Below are positions 1 to 8,180 of a stretch of 21,860 bases of DNA, one piece after another; positions within the stretch are counted from its first letter, which is position 1; the number at the start of each line of letters is the position of its first letter. The translations under genes and the position numbers were made by a program. Origin of the DNA: an uncultured Lachnospiraceae bacterium (lineage in GTDB: Bacteria; Bacillota; Clostridia; Lachnospirales; Lachnospiraceae); assembly GCA_900546495.1 (NCBI GenBank), contig URDN01000038.1, positions 1 through 21,860 on the forward strand, given 5' to 3'. The notes under the pieces were generated by a model. The model was not told the origin of the DNA. It ran no database searches and was given only the letters and a program-made list of their open reading frames with translations.

Positions 1-1
1 T

Positions 2-952
2 GGATAAATCCTCGCGGATATCTGTTGCAAGTGTAATAGATGCTGCATCTACTCCATACGCATCTGCTGCTGCTTCAATGACAGTTTTTGCCACATCATC
101 TAATTCTTCGGATGCAGCTGCAGTTGTCTGTGCTGCGGAAGTTCCGGCCGCTACTGCCGCATCTGCTGCAATTGTCTCTTCGCCCAGACGCTCTTTTACT
201 ACATTTACAAAATCTGCAATGGTATTCAGGTTACTTGCTTCCTGAATCTCGATTGTTACATTTAACTGATCTTCAATGGTTGAGATCATAACGATCATCT
301 TCATGGATTCGTTGGATAAATCCTCGCGGATATCTGTTGCAAGTGTAATAGATGCTGCATCTACTCCGTATGCATCAGCTGCTGCTTCAATAACAGTTTG
401 TGTGGTTGCATCCTTGCTCAGATCTACGGCAGAAGTTGTTGCAGTTACTGCTGCTGTTTTTGTTTCTTCTTTCTTTGGTTCCGGTGCCTTGATCTCCGGA
501 ATCTTCTTGAATCCGTTATCTTCCACCAGTTCCCAGGCTACAACTTTTACATCTTCATCCTGGAACAGTAACGGTTTTACTTCTACTTCATGCTCCTGAA
601 TATACTGATCAAATTCTGCATATTTGTCATAATCCACATGTAACAGACTCGCATTAAACGGGTCGATACCAGGTACTTCAATCTCTACTGCAAAATAGTC
701 TCCCTGTGTGTTACGGAATTCCGGATCACCGAATGCTCCTTTTGTCGGAAGTGCCTGTTTTACAATACCGCGCATATTTGTCAGATCCACCCACTCGGTA
801 TCCAGACCTCCGCACTCGTTACAGCACAGATAAGGAGGAAACTCGATATGTCCGCATCTGGTACATTTTCTTCCCAGAATGGTTCCTTCTTCCAAAGCAT
901 CATAATAAGTTTTTACAATCGGTTTTAAATCATATTTTGTCATTTTAACCAT
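2..952 (-). CDS. DUF35 zinc-ribbon/OB-fold protein fused to tandem ACP-like domains (partial, runs off left edge)
   Basis: 317 codons are visible and the C-terminus lies beyond the window. Residues 30-47 form a zinc ribbon (C30-x2-C33 and C44-x2-C47), followed by an OB-fold-like segment to about 150; together these are the DUF35/ChsH2 architecture, whose members bind thiolase-type enzymes. An Ala/Thr/Lys-rich linker (155-183) leads to an acyl-carrier-like domain (about 184-257). In it, DLSNESM aligns with the DLGADSL of ACP and places Ser216 at the phosphopantetheine position. A second linker (258-287) leads to another copy that is cut by the window edge at residue 317. The thiolase stop is 12 bases upstream, so the two are probably co-translated; GAGGAGGA lies just before the start. 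A second in-frame ATG (943) is a possible alternative start. Inference: the protein tethers an acyl chain for the partner thiolase. Modification of Ser216 is not proven. Confidence 0.85.
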   Translation of the reverse strand, partial: MVKMTKYDLKPIVKTYYDALEEGTILGRKCTRCGHIEFPPYLCCNECGGLDTEWVDLTNMRGIVKQALPTKGAFGDPEFRNTQGDYFAVEIEVPGIDPFNASLLHVDYDKYAEFDQYIQEHEVEVKPLLFQDEDVKVVAWELVEDNGFKKIPEIKAPEPKKEETKTAAVTATTSAVDLSKDATTQTVIEAAADAYGVDAASITLATDIREDLSNESMKMIVMISTIEDQLNVTIEIQEASNLNTIADFVNVVKERLGEETIAADAAVAAGTSAAQTTAAASEELDDVAKTVIEAAADAYGVDAASITLATDIREDLS

Positions 953-964
953 CGTCCTCCTCTC

Positions 965-2263
965 CTACTTTCTCTCCATCATGATATTCAATACGTTCTG
1001 GCTTCCGCCAAATCCACGGAGCATTGCGTGTTTTACATCATGATGAACCTGTGTCGCACCTGCATCTCCTCGCATCTGGTGAACTGCTTCATACACATCA
1101 TGTAATCCGGAAGCACCTGCTGCATGACCATACTGGCAACGGCCACCATTTGTATTGATCGGACGGTCTCCGTCATAAGCGATACGGCCTTCTTTTGTAT
1201 ACTGCCAGCCTTCACCCTTCGGCAGATATTCACACATCTCGGCAGACAGGAATTCAGACTGGTTGTAGAAATCATTTGCAAGGAAGATATCCATATCCGC
1301 ACCGGTCAGTCCGGTCAGTTCTTTTACCTGACGATATGCATTCTGTGTTGCGTACATCTCATTTCTCGGGTTTCCAGCCTCCACATTAGAATGACCGATA
1401 CCAAGAATCTCAATCGGATGATCGGTATATTTATAAGCCAGTTCTGTCGGGCATACAATAATTGCTGCTGCACCGTCACAACGCTGTTCAAAGTGAGAAC
1501 CTCTCATGTATTTTCCAATTAATGGATTGAATTTGGAATGCAGATACTCATAAGCGGAATCCATACCGTTTGCTGCTGCAAGTTCCTCATATGTATTATT
1601 GGTAATGGTACTCAGCGGATTCAATGCTGCTGCACGACGGCAGTTGATAGATAAAGCAGTCATCATTGCATCGGCATCCTCAGGGCTGATTCCATTCTCT
1701 TTCACGTAATAATCCAGCCAGGACTCAGAGTTAAATGGCAGAGAACCACGGGTAAATAAGGTATAATCTCTGCACTGCGTAGAAGCCAGTACATCATGGA
1801 AGATTGCATCTGTTCCGAAACGACGTTTTGTAACTACTCTGGTCGGATATGCAATGGAGTACGGTGTCTCGATACAGCCGCTCAGAACCATGTCATACTC
1901 ACCGGAAGCAACTAATGCAACGGCTGTCTCCACGCCCACATAACCGGTTGCGCATGCTTCACTGTGATGATAAGAACCTTTACCTTTCATACCGATCCAG
2001 TTTGCCACATGCATGTTTGGGGTTGCCAGGTTACTTGTCCAGCCCGGTCCGGCCTGTCCATGGATGTAAAATTCCACATCACTGCCATCAACTCCGGCAT
2101 CTTTCATTGCGTCCCGTGCCGCATATGCGAAAAGTTCCTGTTCATTCATACCATCTACAGATGGATCATCCAGGATACGTACAAACGGAGTCGCACCTAC
2201 GCCAATGATGGAAACACTTCTTTTAAACGGTTTTAATTTCGGAAGATTATCATTAAAGCTCAT
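965..2263 (-). CDS. Thiolase-family protein (SCP2/lipid-transfer-type thiolase), DUF35 partner
   Basis: 432 residues, the usual thiolase length. The nucleophile motif is present (Cys104 in SEACATGYVG), as is the C-terminal catalytic His (His380 in QYGHAAGASG). The second Cys of canonical acetyl-CoA acetyltransferases is absent: the last loop reads GFGGSQN (about 417-423), as in SCP2/lipid-transfer-type and archaeal DUF35-dependent thiolases. Known relatives with DUF35 partners include the archaeal thiolase/HMG-CoA synthase complex, BbsAB of benzylsuccinate degradation and the Ltp2-ChsH2 steroid aldolase. AAGGAG lies 6 bases before the ATG. It is first in a leftward operon with the DUF35-ACP gene and is divergent from a PucR regulator. 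It probably makes or cleaves a C-C bond in an acyl thioester; the substrate is unknown. Confidence 0.88.
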   Translation of the reverse strand: MSFNDNLPKLKPFKRSVSIIGVGATPFVRILDDPSVDGMNEQELFAYAARDAMKDAGVDGSDVEFYIHGQAGPGWTSNLATPNMHVANWIGMKGKGSYHHSEACATGYVGVETAVALVASGEYDMVLSGCIETPYSIAYPTRVVTKRRFGTDAIFHDVLASTQCRDYTLFTRGSLPFNSESWLDYYVKENGISPEDADAMMTALSINCRRAAALNPLSTITNNTYEELAAANGMDSAYEYLHSKFNPLIGKYMRGSHFEQRCDGAAAIIVCPTELAYKYTDHPIEILGIGHSNVEAGNPRNEMYATQNAYRQVKELTGLTGADMDIFLANDFYNQSEFLSAEMCEYLPKGEGWQYTKEGRIAYDGDRPINTNGGRCQYGHAAGASGLHDVYEAVHQMRGDAGATQVHHDVKHAMLRGFGGSQNVLNIMMERK

Positions 2264-2381
2264 TTTTTATTCTCCTTTTTATCAATTTTTACAGTTCACA
2301 ATAACTATCTCTGCTGATTACATTGTATAAAAAATATGTCTCACTTTCTTTGTATGATGTATGCGAAATATACAAGTGTTT

Positions 2382-2399
2382 TTCTACACTAATGTAGAA
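2382..2399. promoter_or_regulatory. 18-bp palindrome, candidate operator in the thiolase/PucR divergent region
   Basis: TTCTACA-CTAA-TGTAGAA is a perfect 7+7 inverted repeat. It is flanked by a direct repeat AAGTGTTTTT at 2374-2383 and 2401-2410, the second copy of which overlaps the -35 of the regulator promoter. This position suits autoregulation and control of the divergent thiolase operon. That PucR binds here is inference. Confidence 0.5.
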
Positions 2400-2407
2400 T
2401 AAGTGTT

Positions 2408-2436
2408 TTTACATTGCTTATTATTTCGTGTATAAT
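2408..2436 (+). promoter_or_regulatory. Sigma-A promoter of the PucR-type regulator
   Basis: TTTACA (2408-2413), a 17-bp spacer and a perfect TATAAT (2431-2436). The gene's GGAGG site (2451-2455) and ATG (2463) follow, giving a leader of about 20 nt. Confidence 0.75.
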
Positions 2437-2462
2437 AAAGAACAGACAGAGGAGGACTTGAA

Positions 2463-4007
2463 ATGTACATAGGGTTAAAACAAATTCAATATCAGTTGGG
2501 GGACTATTCCACATTGCTGACTTCATCCGATGGTATACATGCCCTGACTGGATGGAACAAACTATATGATGCGCCGCAGCCACTGACCATCCATTTACTG
2601 TACACATGCACCTATACACCTGAGCTGCTCTCCTTCCCGTTTATTCAGGATATGCACCTTTTATGTATTGTTCCTGAGGATATCAATATGGATATGCTGA
2701 ACAGTCAATTCCCGGATTTTGTAAGTGTCTTATTTGTGCAATGTAATAATCCAGAAAAAATCTATGGTCTTTTGCAAAGCTATTACAATATCCAGTGCGG
2801 TGTTGGATTTTACGGTTCTACACTTCTTGATTTTCTGGCTTTTGATAACGGATTGCAGCCAGCCATCGACTATTCTTACCGGGTATTTGGAAATCCGGTA
2901 TTTGTTTTTGATGCAAATTATAATCTGATCGCAGCCCCCTTTGAAAAACTAAAAGATCAGAATTTTACGGACCGCACACTGGAGAAAAAAGGATTTACCG
3001 ATCAGGATTTTAAAATGGTCAGCCGACAGAATAATATCCATGAACGGGTAAAAAGAAGTGAACTCCCAATCCGTGCTTTCAATGAAGAACTCGGTTATGA
3101 ACAACTTTACTGTTCCATTAACGCAAGCAAAGATCTCGGTCATATTGTCGTTTCCGCCATCAATAAACCACTGGAACCGATCGATACTGAATTTCTGCTG
3201 ATTTTAAAAAAATATATCAATGAGCAGATCAAAAAAGATGCATTCATTCAGAATGCACGTGGATTTAACTATGAATATTTTATCCGCGATCTGTTGGATC
3301 ACAAAATTGCCGCAGACCGTTCTTCCATTACACATATGAATTATGTAAAGGATGATTTCAACGGCAACAATTACTGCATCGTCATCGAAATTGCAAGAAG
3401 TCAGGAAACCGTCAATGCTCGTCATGTCCGAAACATGCTGGAGAGCCGGATTCCATATCTGAAAACAGTTATTTACAATGGTCAGCTGATCGCAATTATT
3501 ACAATCCCCACAAACCAGCTCCTTCCGCAGGAGTATATTGACACCATGCAGAAACTCTGTCAGGAAAATGGACTTTATGCCGGGATGAGCAACTGTTCCC
3601 AGGATATTTTGAATATTGAAGAATACTATAATCAGGCATTACGCTCCATTGAACTTGGTACATGCAAGGAACATTCACCCAACCTGTTTTCCTACCAGAA
3701 TTATTATCTGGAACATATGCTGAATTCCTTTACGTTAAATGAATCCAGCTGGACTTTCTGTCATCCGAAAATGCAGTTTTTGCTAGATTATGATAAAGAA
3801 CACCATTCTGAGCTTGCCTATACATTATACATGTATCTGACTCATGAACGAAATCTCGCTGCAACGGCAGAAGCCATGGATATGCACCGTACCTCTCTGG
3901 TCTATCGATTCAAAAAAATAAACACTCTGATTGGGGAAGATTTTGACAATTACAGGGAACGAATGTATCTAATTCTTTCATATGAAATGAACCGTCCAAC
4001 CGCATAA
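2463..4007 (+). CDS. PucR-family transcriptional regulator
   Basis: 514 residues. The C-terminal 60 residues carry the PucR/CdaR helix-turn-helix: residues 462-490 include NLAATAEAMDMHRTSLVYR, followed by FKKINTLIGEDF. The upstream part (about 260-400) resembles the GGDEF-like ligand or dimerisation segment of this class, and the N-terminal 250 residues are a sensory region I cannot name. GGAGG lies 7 bases before the ATG. The gene is divergent from the thiolase/DUF35-ACP operon and shares a 199-bp control region with it. PucR proteins usually regulate neighbouring catabolic genes in response to a pathway metabolite, so the thiolase operon is the likely target. Family assignment is firm; ligand and regulon are inferred. 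Confidence 0.88.
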   Translation: MYIGLKQIQYQLGDYSTLLTSSDGIHALTGWNKLYDAPQPLTIHLLYTCTYTPELLSFPFIQDMHLLCIVPEDINMDMLNSQFPDFVSVLFVQCNNPEKIYGLLQSYYNIQCGVGFYGSTLLDFLAFDNGLQPAIDYSYRVFGNPVFVFDANYNLIAAPFEKLKDQNFTDRTLEKKGFTDQDFKMVSRQNNIHERVKRSELPIRAFNEELGYEQLYCSINASKDLGHIVVSAINKPLEPIDTEFLLILKKYINEQIKKDAFIQNARGFNYEYFIRDLLDHKIAADRSSITHMNYVKDDFNGNNYCIVIEIARSQETVNARHVRNMLESRIPYLKTVIYNGQLIAIITIPTNQLLPQEYIDTMQKLCQENGLYAGMSNCSQDILNIEEYYNQALRSIELGTCKEHSPNLFSYQNYYLEHMLNSFTLNESSWTFCHPKMQFLLDYDKEHHSELAYTLYMYLTHERNLAATAEAMDMHRTSLVYRFKKINTLIGEDFDNYRERMYLILSYEMNRPTA

Positions 4008-4247
4008 ATACTGGGTTGCAACCAGAAGTTGCGCAATCGCTCACACCGATTGGTAGACATTTTCCGCTGATTTTTTATACTGAAATCAGATGAGATACAT
4101 TACATACTTTCAGAAATACTCTCGCATTTTTACTACTGACTAACTATACAGGATATATTTTTAATTTCCGGAAAGTCACACAACATCAATTTGATTCTGC
4201 AATCACAAATTTATGACAGGATCACTTTTTCCAGACGGAGGTACATT

Positions 4248-5585
4248 ATGACATTAGGTGAAAAATTATATACATTACGAACGAAACAGACTATGACACA
4301 GGAACAGCTTGCAGAAAAATTGCAGGTTTCCCGCCAGTCTATTTCCAAATGGGAATCCGATGCCACACGCCCGGATCTTGGAAAATTAAAATTTCTGGCA
4401 GAATTTTATCAGATATCATTAGATAAGTTATTGGATGAAGATGTAGATATTTTTTCCGAAGAAACTTCTTCTGATTTGAATCAGAATACCAATTGTGTTG
4501 CAAATAACCAGGGCAATGCGGATGCTTCGGCAAATCCCGCTTTTACAAATGGTGCCAGTCATTATGACACATTTCATAATGACAGTTGTTCTGCATCTGG
4601 TGTTTCTCCGGAAACGATTGAAAATATTACTTCTGAAATCCTGCAGAAAAATCACCAAACATGGAAACGGACTGCCATCGGGTTTGGTACCGCGTGCCTG
4701 GCACTGACAGTCGCCCTGATTGTGGTCACGGTAAGCTTTTCTGCCAGATTAAACACTCTCTCAGATCAGATTGCACAGAAATCCGCTCCGGTTTATGTAA
4801 ACAACGATTCTGACTACATCAGCGAACAGGATACCTATTTTCAAAATTATAATGCGACTGCGGATTCTGTCTCCGATGACGGCAAAAATCTGCATGTTAA
4901 ATTTACTGCTGTCTTGAAAAACTATCAGGATAACACCACTCTGACCATGCAGCTTCAAAACACTTCGGATCAGAGCAATATTCCGATTACGTTCACCTGC
5001 GAAAACGGAACTTATACTGGTTTTGCCGACTTGCCGATTAATACAGACACTTATACCACAACTGCCTGCATCGATACAGACGGTTCCAAACAGACCGTAA
5101 CTCTGAGCGAATACGAAACGCTGTCGGTTCTTGGATTAACGGACTGGCAGCCAAATGTTGAAATTGTCGGAAACCAATTTGACAACCTTTCACGAACAAA
5201 CTTTGGCGATCTCAACCTGAGCTGTCAGCAGGCTGCATTTGTTTCCAATATCTCAGACGCTGAATTTCAGGTTGTATATAATGATACACCATTGTATACC
5301 TATAGTCTGACACCGGACAATCTGGAATCATTGGCAGAGGCATGTGCAGAAAGCTATATTCAATATAACTTTAAAGTACCAAAAGACAGTAATGCGGATG
5401 ATTATATCATAAAGTTCCGTTGGTATAATTCTTTTTTAAAGCAATATATTACCTATGAAACACAGAATAACTGGACATTTAACACCACATATTCAGAAAA
5501 TGACGTCAATATTCTTTTTAACTCGGATACAGATATTGACAGTTCTTCCCATCCAGGAAAGATCACTTTTTCAACAAAACCATAA
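4248..5585 (+). CDS. XRE-family HTH protein with one membrane segment and an extracytoplasmic domain
   Basis: 445 residues when started at 4248, where GGAGG (4237-4241) lies 6 bases upstream; an in-frame ATG at 4191 has no such site. Residues 5-60 are a Cro/CI-type HTH (LAEKLQVSRQSISKWESD is the recognition region). A low-complexity Asn/Ser/Ala linker (70-120) follows, then one transmembrane helix (about 142-164), then some 280 residues predicted outside the membrane, rich in Thr, Asn and Asp and apparently of beta type. The layout suggests a DNA-binding protein anchored in the membrane that senses an external or envelope signal. The outer domain is not recognised. It is convergent with the transglutaminase-like gene and shows no operon partner. 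Confidence 0.85.
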   Translation: MTLGEKLYTLRTKQTMTQEQLAEKLQVSRQSISKWESDATRPDLGKLKFLAEFYQISLDKLLDEDVDIFSEETSSDLNQNTNCVANNQGNADASANPAFTNGASHYDTFHNDSCSASGVSPETIENITSEILQKNHQTWKRTAIGFGTACLALTVALIVVTVSFSARLNTLSDQIAQKSAPVYVNNDSDYISEQDTYFQNYNATADSVSDDGKNLHVKFTAVLKNYQDNTTLTMQLQNTSDQSNIPITFTCENGTYTGFADLPINTDTYTTTACIDTDGSKQTVTLSEYETLSVLGLTDWQPNVEIVGNQFDNLSRTNFGDLNLSCQQAAFVSNISDAEFQVVYNDTPLYTYSLTPDNLESLAEACAESYIQYNFKVPKDSNADDYIIKFRWYNSFLKQYITYETQNNWTFNTTYSENDVNILFNSDTDIDSSSHPGKITFSTKP

Positions 5586-5687
5586 CGCGGTATCCTTATT
5601 TAAAAATATCATACCAAAACAAACAGATACATTGATTTGTTATTACACATCCATCAATGAAAACAAACATCTTTTGTAAACTAAGTA

Positions 5688-5718
5688 GAAGGCGCGCAGG
5701 TCATTCCTGCTCGCCTTC
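5688..5718 (-). terminator. Hairpin overlapping the transglutaminase stop codon, possible terminator
   Basis: GAAGGCGCGCAGG (5688-5700) pairs with CCTGCTCGCCTTC (5706-5718), 13 positions with one mismatch and a 5-base loop. It sits between two convergent genes and includes the leftward gene's stop. The T tract after it is poor in both directions, so termination is only plausible. Confidence 0.4.
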
Positions 5719-6729
5719 GTTTGCTTCTTCCATATCAATACATGCATCCTCGCCTGCATCCACAAAGCTGACACGCATCACAGCCTGCGCCCAGTTCACA
5801 CTGATCCGGGCTGCCTTCTGTTTCTCATCCCCTGCCTTCTTAATCTGTTCTAACAGTTCCTGAAAAACCTCTTTGGTCAGATAACCACCACGCCAGTGAA
5901 AGGTCAGCACTCTGCCCTTTTTTGCGCTCTGCAAAGACCGCTTGTACACATCTTCGATTTTTGTAAACGACAGTTTTTTCTCCCGGTAATAAAAATGATC
6001 CCCATCCGTACAGGAAGGCGCCGGTGCGATCAACGGCTCGTGATCCCGGAAAATCTTTTTATCTTCCAGATTGAAATAGTCATAACGCAGTTCCTGCCCG
6101 GCAAGACTATGTTTGCCAAGAGTATTATCAAATGTAACATCCAGATGATAATACTGACCACCGATTTTTACGATATTCCATGTGTGACGGTACTTGATGC
6201 CTTTCTCCGGATTGTTCCCGCAAATAGCAATCATGCACCAGAGTCCAAGAACATCACACAGAACTTTTACAGATTTTGCAATGCCCTCGCAGACACCTAC
6301 ACCATGTCCTAACGGCCCAATGATCTCATGGGAATATGCTTTTTTCAGTTTATCATAAGTGACATTTTCACAGATAAAATCGTGAATGTATTTTTCCTTC
6401 TCCCACTCTGACAGGTCTTTTGCCGCCCGCGCCAGTTTCTCAACACGGGCTTTCATGGCTTTCTGATGCTCCCGGATCTTATTTTTGTCAAATAAATATT
6501 CCGGAAGCAGAATCAGATTGGAAGAATTGTCATAATAGCGGTACTGATACCCCGTTGCCCAGAATATCTCCGGATGATCCAGACGCATCCGGAAAAAAAT
6601 ATCATATAACTCCCGTCCATCAATCCGCGGGATTTGAATCTCTGAGTCCAATGCATTGATACCCTGCAGCATTCCGTGATACACAGCCTGCTGCAGTTTA
6701 TTCATTTTGTTATAGTAAAACGGTTCCAT
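5701..6729 (-). CDS. Transglutaminase-like cysteine-protease-fold protein
   Basis: 342 residues with the transglutaminase-core triad in order: Cys147 (GVGVCEGIAKS), His182 (YRHTWNIVKI) and Asp197 (YHLDVTFD). There is no signal peptide or membrane segment, so it is probably cytoplasmic. The family includes proteases and peptide-modifying enzymes; the substrate here is unknown. A charged tail (about 280-342) has no recognised domain. The start is 15 bases after the stop of the ferredoxin-fused aldo/keto reductase, which implies co-transcription, but the ribosome-binding site is weak (AAGG about 12 bases away). Met9 is an alternative start with no better site. Confidence 0.82.
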   Translation of the reverse strand: MEPFYYNKMNKLQQAVYHGMLQGINALDSEIQIPRIDGRELYDIFFRMRLDHPEIFWATGYQYRYYDNSSNLILLPEYLFDKNKIREHQKAMKARVEKLARAAKDLSEWEKEKYIHDFICENVTYDKLKKAYSHEIIGPLGHGVGVCEGIAKSVKVLCDVLGLWCMIAICGNNPEKGIKYRHTWNIVKIGGQYYHLDVTFDNTLGKHSLAGQELRYDYFNLEDKKIFRDHEPLIAPAPSCTDGDHFYYREKKLSFTKIEDVYKRSLQSAKKGRVLTFHWRGGYLTKEVFQELLEQIKKAGDEKQKAARISVNWAQAVMRVSFVDAGEDACIDMEEANEGEQE

Positions 6730-6744
6730 AATAATGCTATAACC

Positions 6745-7890
6745 TTATTCCTGTACACGTCCCAGTTTTTTTGCAAAACGATGTAATTCATCCGGAATAT
6801 GAATCGTCTGTGGACAGACTTTTTCACAACTGTGACATCCGATACAGCATTCCGGTTTTTTCTCCGCATCGACCGAAGCCAGTGCCATCGGCGCAATAAA
6901 ATCTCCAGCACCTGCGACCATTGCCTCATTGTATAATTTCAGCAAGAATGGAATATCCAGTCCCTTTGGACAACGGGAAACACAATAATGACATCCGGTA
7001 CAAGGCACGGTTGTCTTGCGGATCATGTCGTCAGCAACGCCAAGAATCAGTTCCATCTCAGATTCGTTTAACGGTTTATTTTCCTCATAGGTTGCAATGT
7101 TGTCTTTTAACTGCTGCATGTTTGACATACCTGACAATGTCATAGTTACCTCCGGAATTGCCTGCAGAAAACGGAACGCCCATGCCGGTACTTTTTCCTC
7201 CGGTCTTACCGCTGCCAGTTTTGCAGTTGCCTCCTCAGAAAGAGTGGCAAGCTGACCGCCACGAACCGGCTCCATCACCCAGATTGGGAGATTCCATTTT
7301 TTCAGTAATTCCACTTTTCCTTTGGCATCCTGGAACTTGTAGTCAAAATAATTCAGCTCAATCTGACAGAATTCCATGTCTTTGCCATATGCTTCCAGAA
7401 ACTTTGTCATACACTCAATATCACCGTGTGCAGAAAAACCAAGATGTTTGATGCGACCATTTCGTTTCTGTTCCATCAGATAATCATAAATGCCGTATTT
7501 CGGATCCAGATATGCATCCACGTTCATCTCACAGACATTGTGGAACATATAAAAGTCAAAATACTCTACCTGACATTTTTTCAACTGTTCCTCAAAAATC
7601 GGTTTTACTCTTCTCATATTCCGCAAATCATATCCCGGAAACTTGGAAGCCAGATAAAAACTGCTGCGATCATATTTTTTCAGCAGTTCACCAACCACAA
7701 GCTCGGATTTTCCACCGTGATAGCCATATGCGGTATCATAGTAGTTAATACCGGATTCCATGCAGTATGCAAACATTTCCTCCGCTGCTTTTACATCAAT
7801 CTGATTATCGTCACCGTCAATGACCGGCAGTCTCATATTTCCCATTCCAAGAGCGGATAATTTTAATCCCTGAAATTCATTGTAAATCAT
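6745..7890 (-). CDS. Aldo/keto reductase with C-terminal 2[4Fe-4S] ferredoxin domain
   Basis: 381 residues. The aldo/keto reductase barrel carries the tetrad Asp52 and Tyr57 (YDTAYGYHGG), Lys83 (LASKFPG) and His117 (YMFHNVCE). The tail has two [4Fe-4S] motifs: C297-x2-C300-x2-C303-x3-C307 and C349-x2-C352-x2-C355-x3-C359. This Fe-S-fused class is common in anaerobes and is thought to couple NAD(P)H or ferredoxin electrons to carbonyl or aldehyde reduction; the substrate is not evident. It is first gene of a leftward pair with the transglutaminase-like gene and lies behind a promoter of MerR-regulated geometry (7952-7982), which suggests induction by a reactive compound. Family call firm, role inferred. 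Confidence 0.9.
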   Translation of the reverse strand: MIYNEFQGLKLSALGMGNMRLPVIDGDDNQIDVKAAEEMFAYCMESGINYYDTAYGYHGGKSELVVGELLKKYDRSSFYLASKFPGYDLRNMRRVKPIFEEQLKKCQVEYFDFYMFHNVCEMNVDAYLDPKYGIYDYLMEQKRNGRIKHLGFSAHGDIECMTKFLEAYGKDMEFCQIELNYFDYKFQDAKGKVELLKKWNLPIWVMEPVRGGQLATLSEEATAKLAAVRPEEKVPAWAFRFLQAIPEVTMTLSGMSNMQQLKDNIATYEENKPLNESEMELILGVADDMIRKTTVPCTGCHYCVSRCPKGLDIPFLLKLYNEAMVAGAGDFIAPMALASVDAEKKPECCIGCHSCEKVCPQTIHIPDELHRFAKKLGRVQE

Positions 7891-7951
7891 AAAGGTACCA
7901 GACTCCTTTCTCTTACCTAATTTTCCATTTTCTTGTTAAATCATCATTTTT

Positions 7952-7982
7952 ATTATACAGGTTGAAGTGCACTCCAAGTCAA
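7952..7982 (-). promoter_or_regulatory. MerR-type promoter (19-bp spacer with internal dyad) for the ferredoxin-fused reductase
   Basis: Reading leftward: TTGACT (7977-7982), a 19-bp spacer and TATAAT (7952-7957). The spacer holds a dyad, TTGAAGTGCACTCCAA on the top strand (7962-7977), with a perfect AGTGCACT core. An overlong 19-bp spacer with a centred dyad is the hallmark of promoters twisted open by MerR-family activators. No MerR gene lies in this window. Confidence 0.75.
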
Positions 7983-8053
7983 GACTTTTACGCAAAATAT
8001 AAAAAGAACTTCGGGTAGCAAATTTTTTATTACCATTCACATTTTATTACTCA

Positions 8054-8069
8054 CCACTTACAGAAGTGG
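8054..8069. repeat. Short hairpin repeat after TACTCA, member 1 of 3
   Basis: CCACTT-ACAG-AAGTGG follows ATTACTCA. Similar hairpins with different stem bases but the same flank occur at 17822-17833 and 20821-20832. The function is unknown; see findings. Confidence 0.35.
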
Positions 8070-8112
8070 GCGTCTTCTCGACTGAGATAAATTAATTTGC
8101 AATATACAAATA

Positions 8113-8140
8113 GCAGGAATGCTCTAAAAAACATCCCTGC
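8113..8140 (-). terminator. Terminator of the GRE-permease operon
   Basis: GCAGGGATG and CATTCCTGC (read leftward) form a 9-bp stem with one G-T pair and a 10-base loop, followed by TATTTGTATATT. It lies 41 bases past the permease stop. Confidence 0.6.
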
Positions 8141-8180
8141 CATTTAAGAAAAGGTGATTTAAGATATTTGTGTTATTAAG

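Noticed and set aside
4011..4089. CTGGGTTGCAACCAG palindrome and CTGATTT/AAATCAG hairpin after the PucR gene
   Set aside because: Neither has a T tract and the first is imperfect, so I could not call a terminator or an operator.
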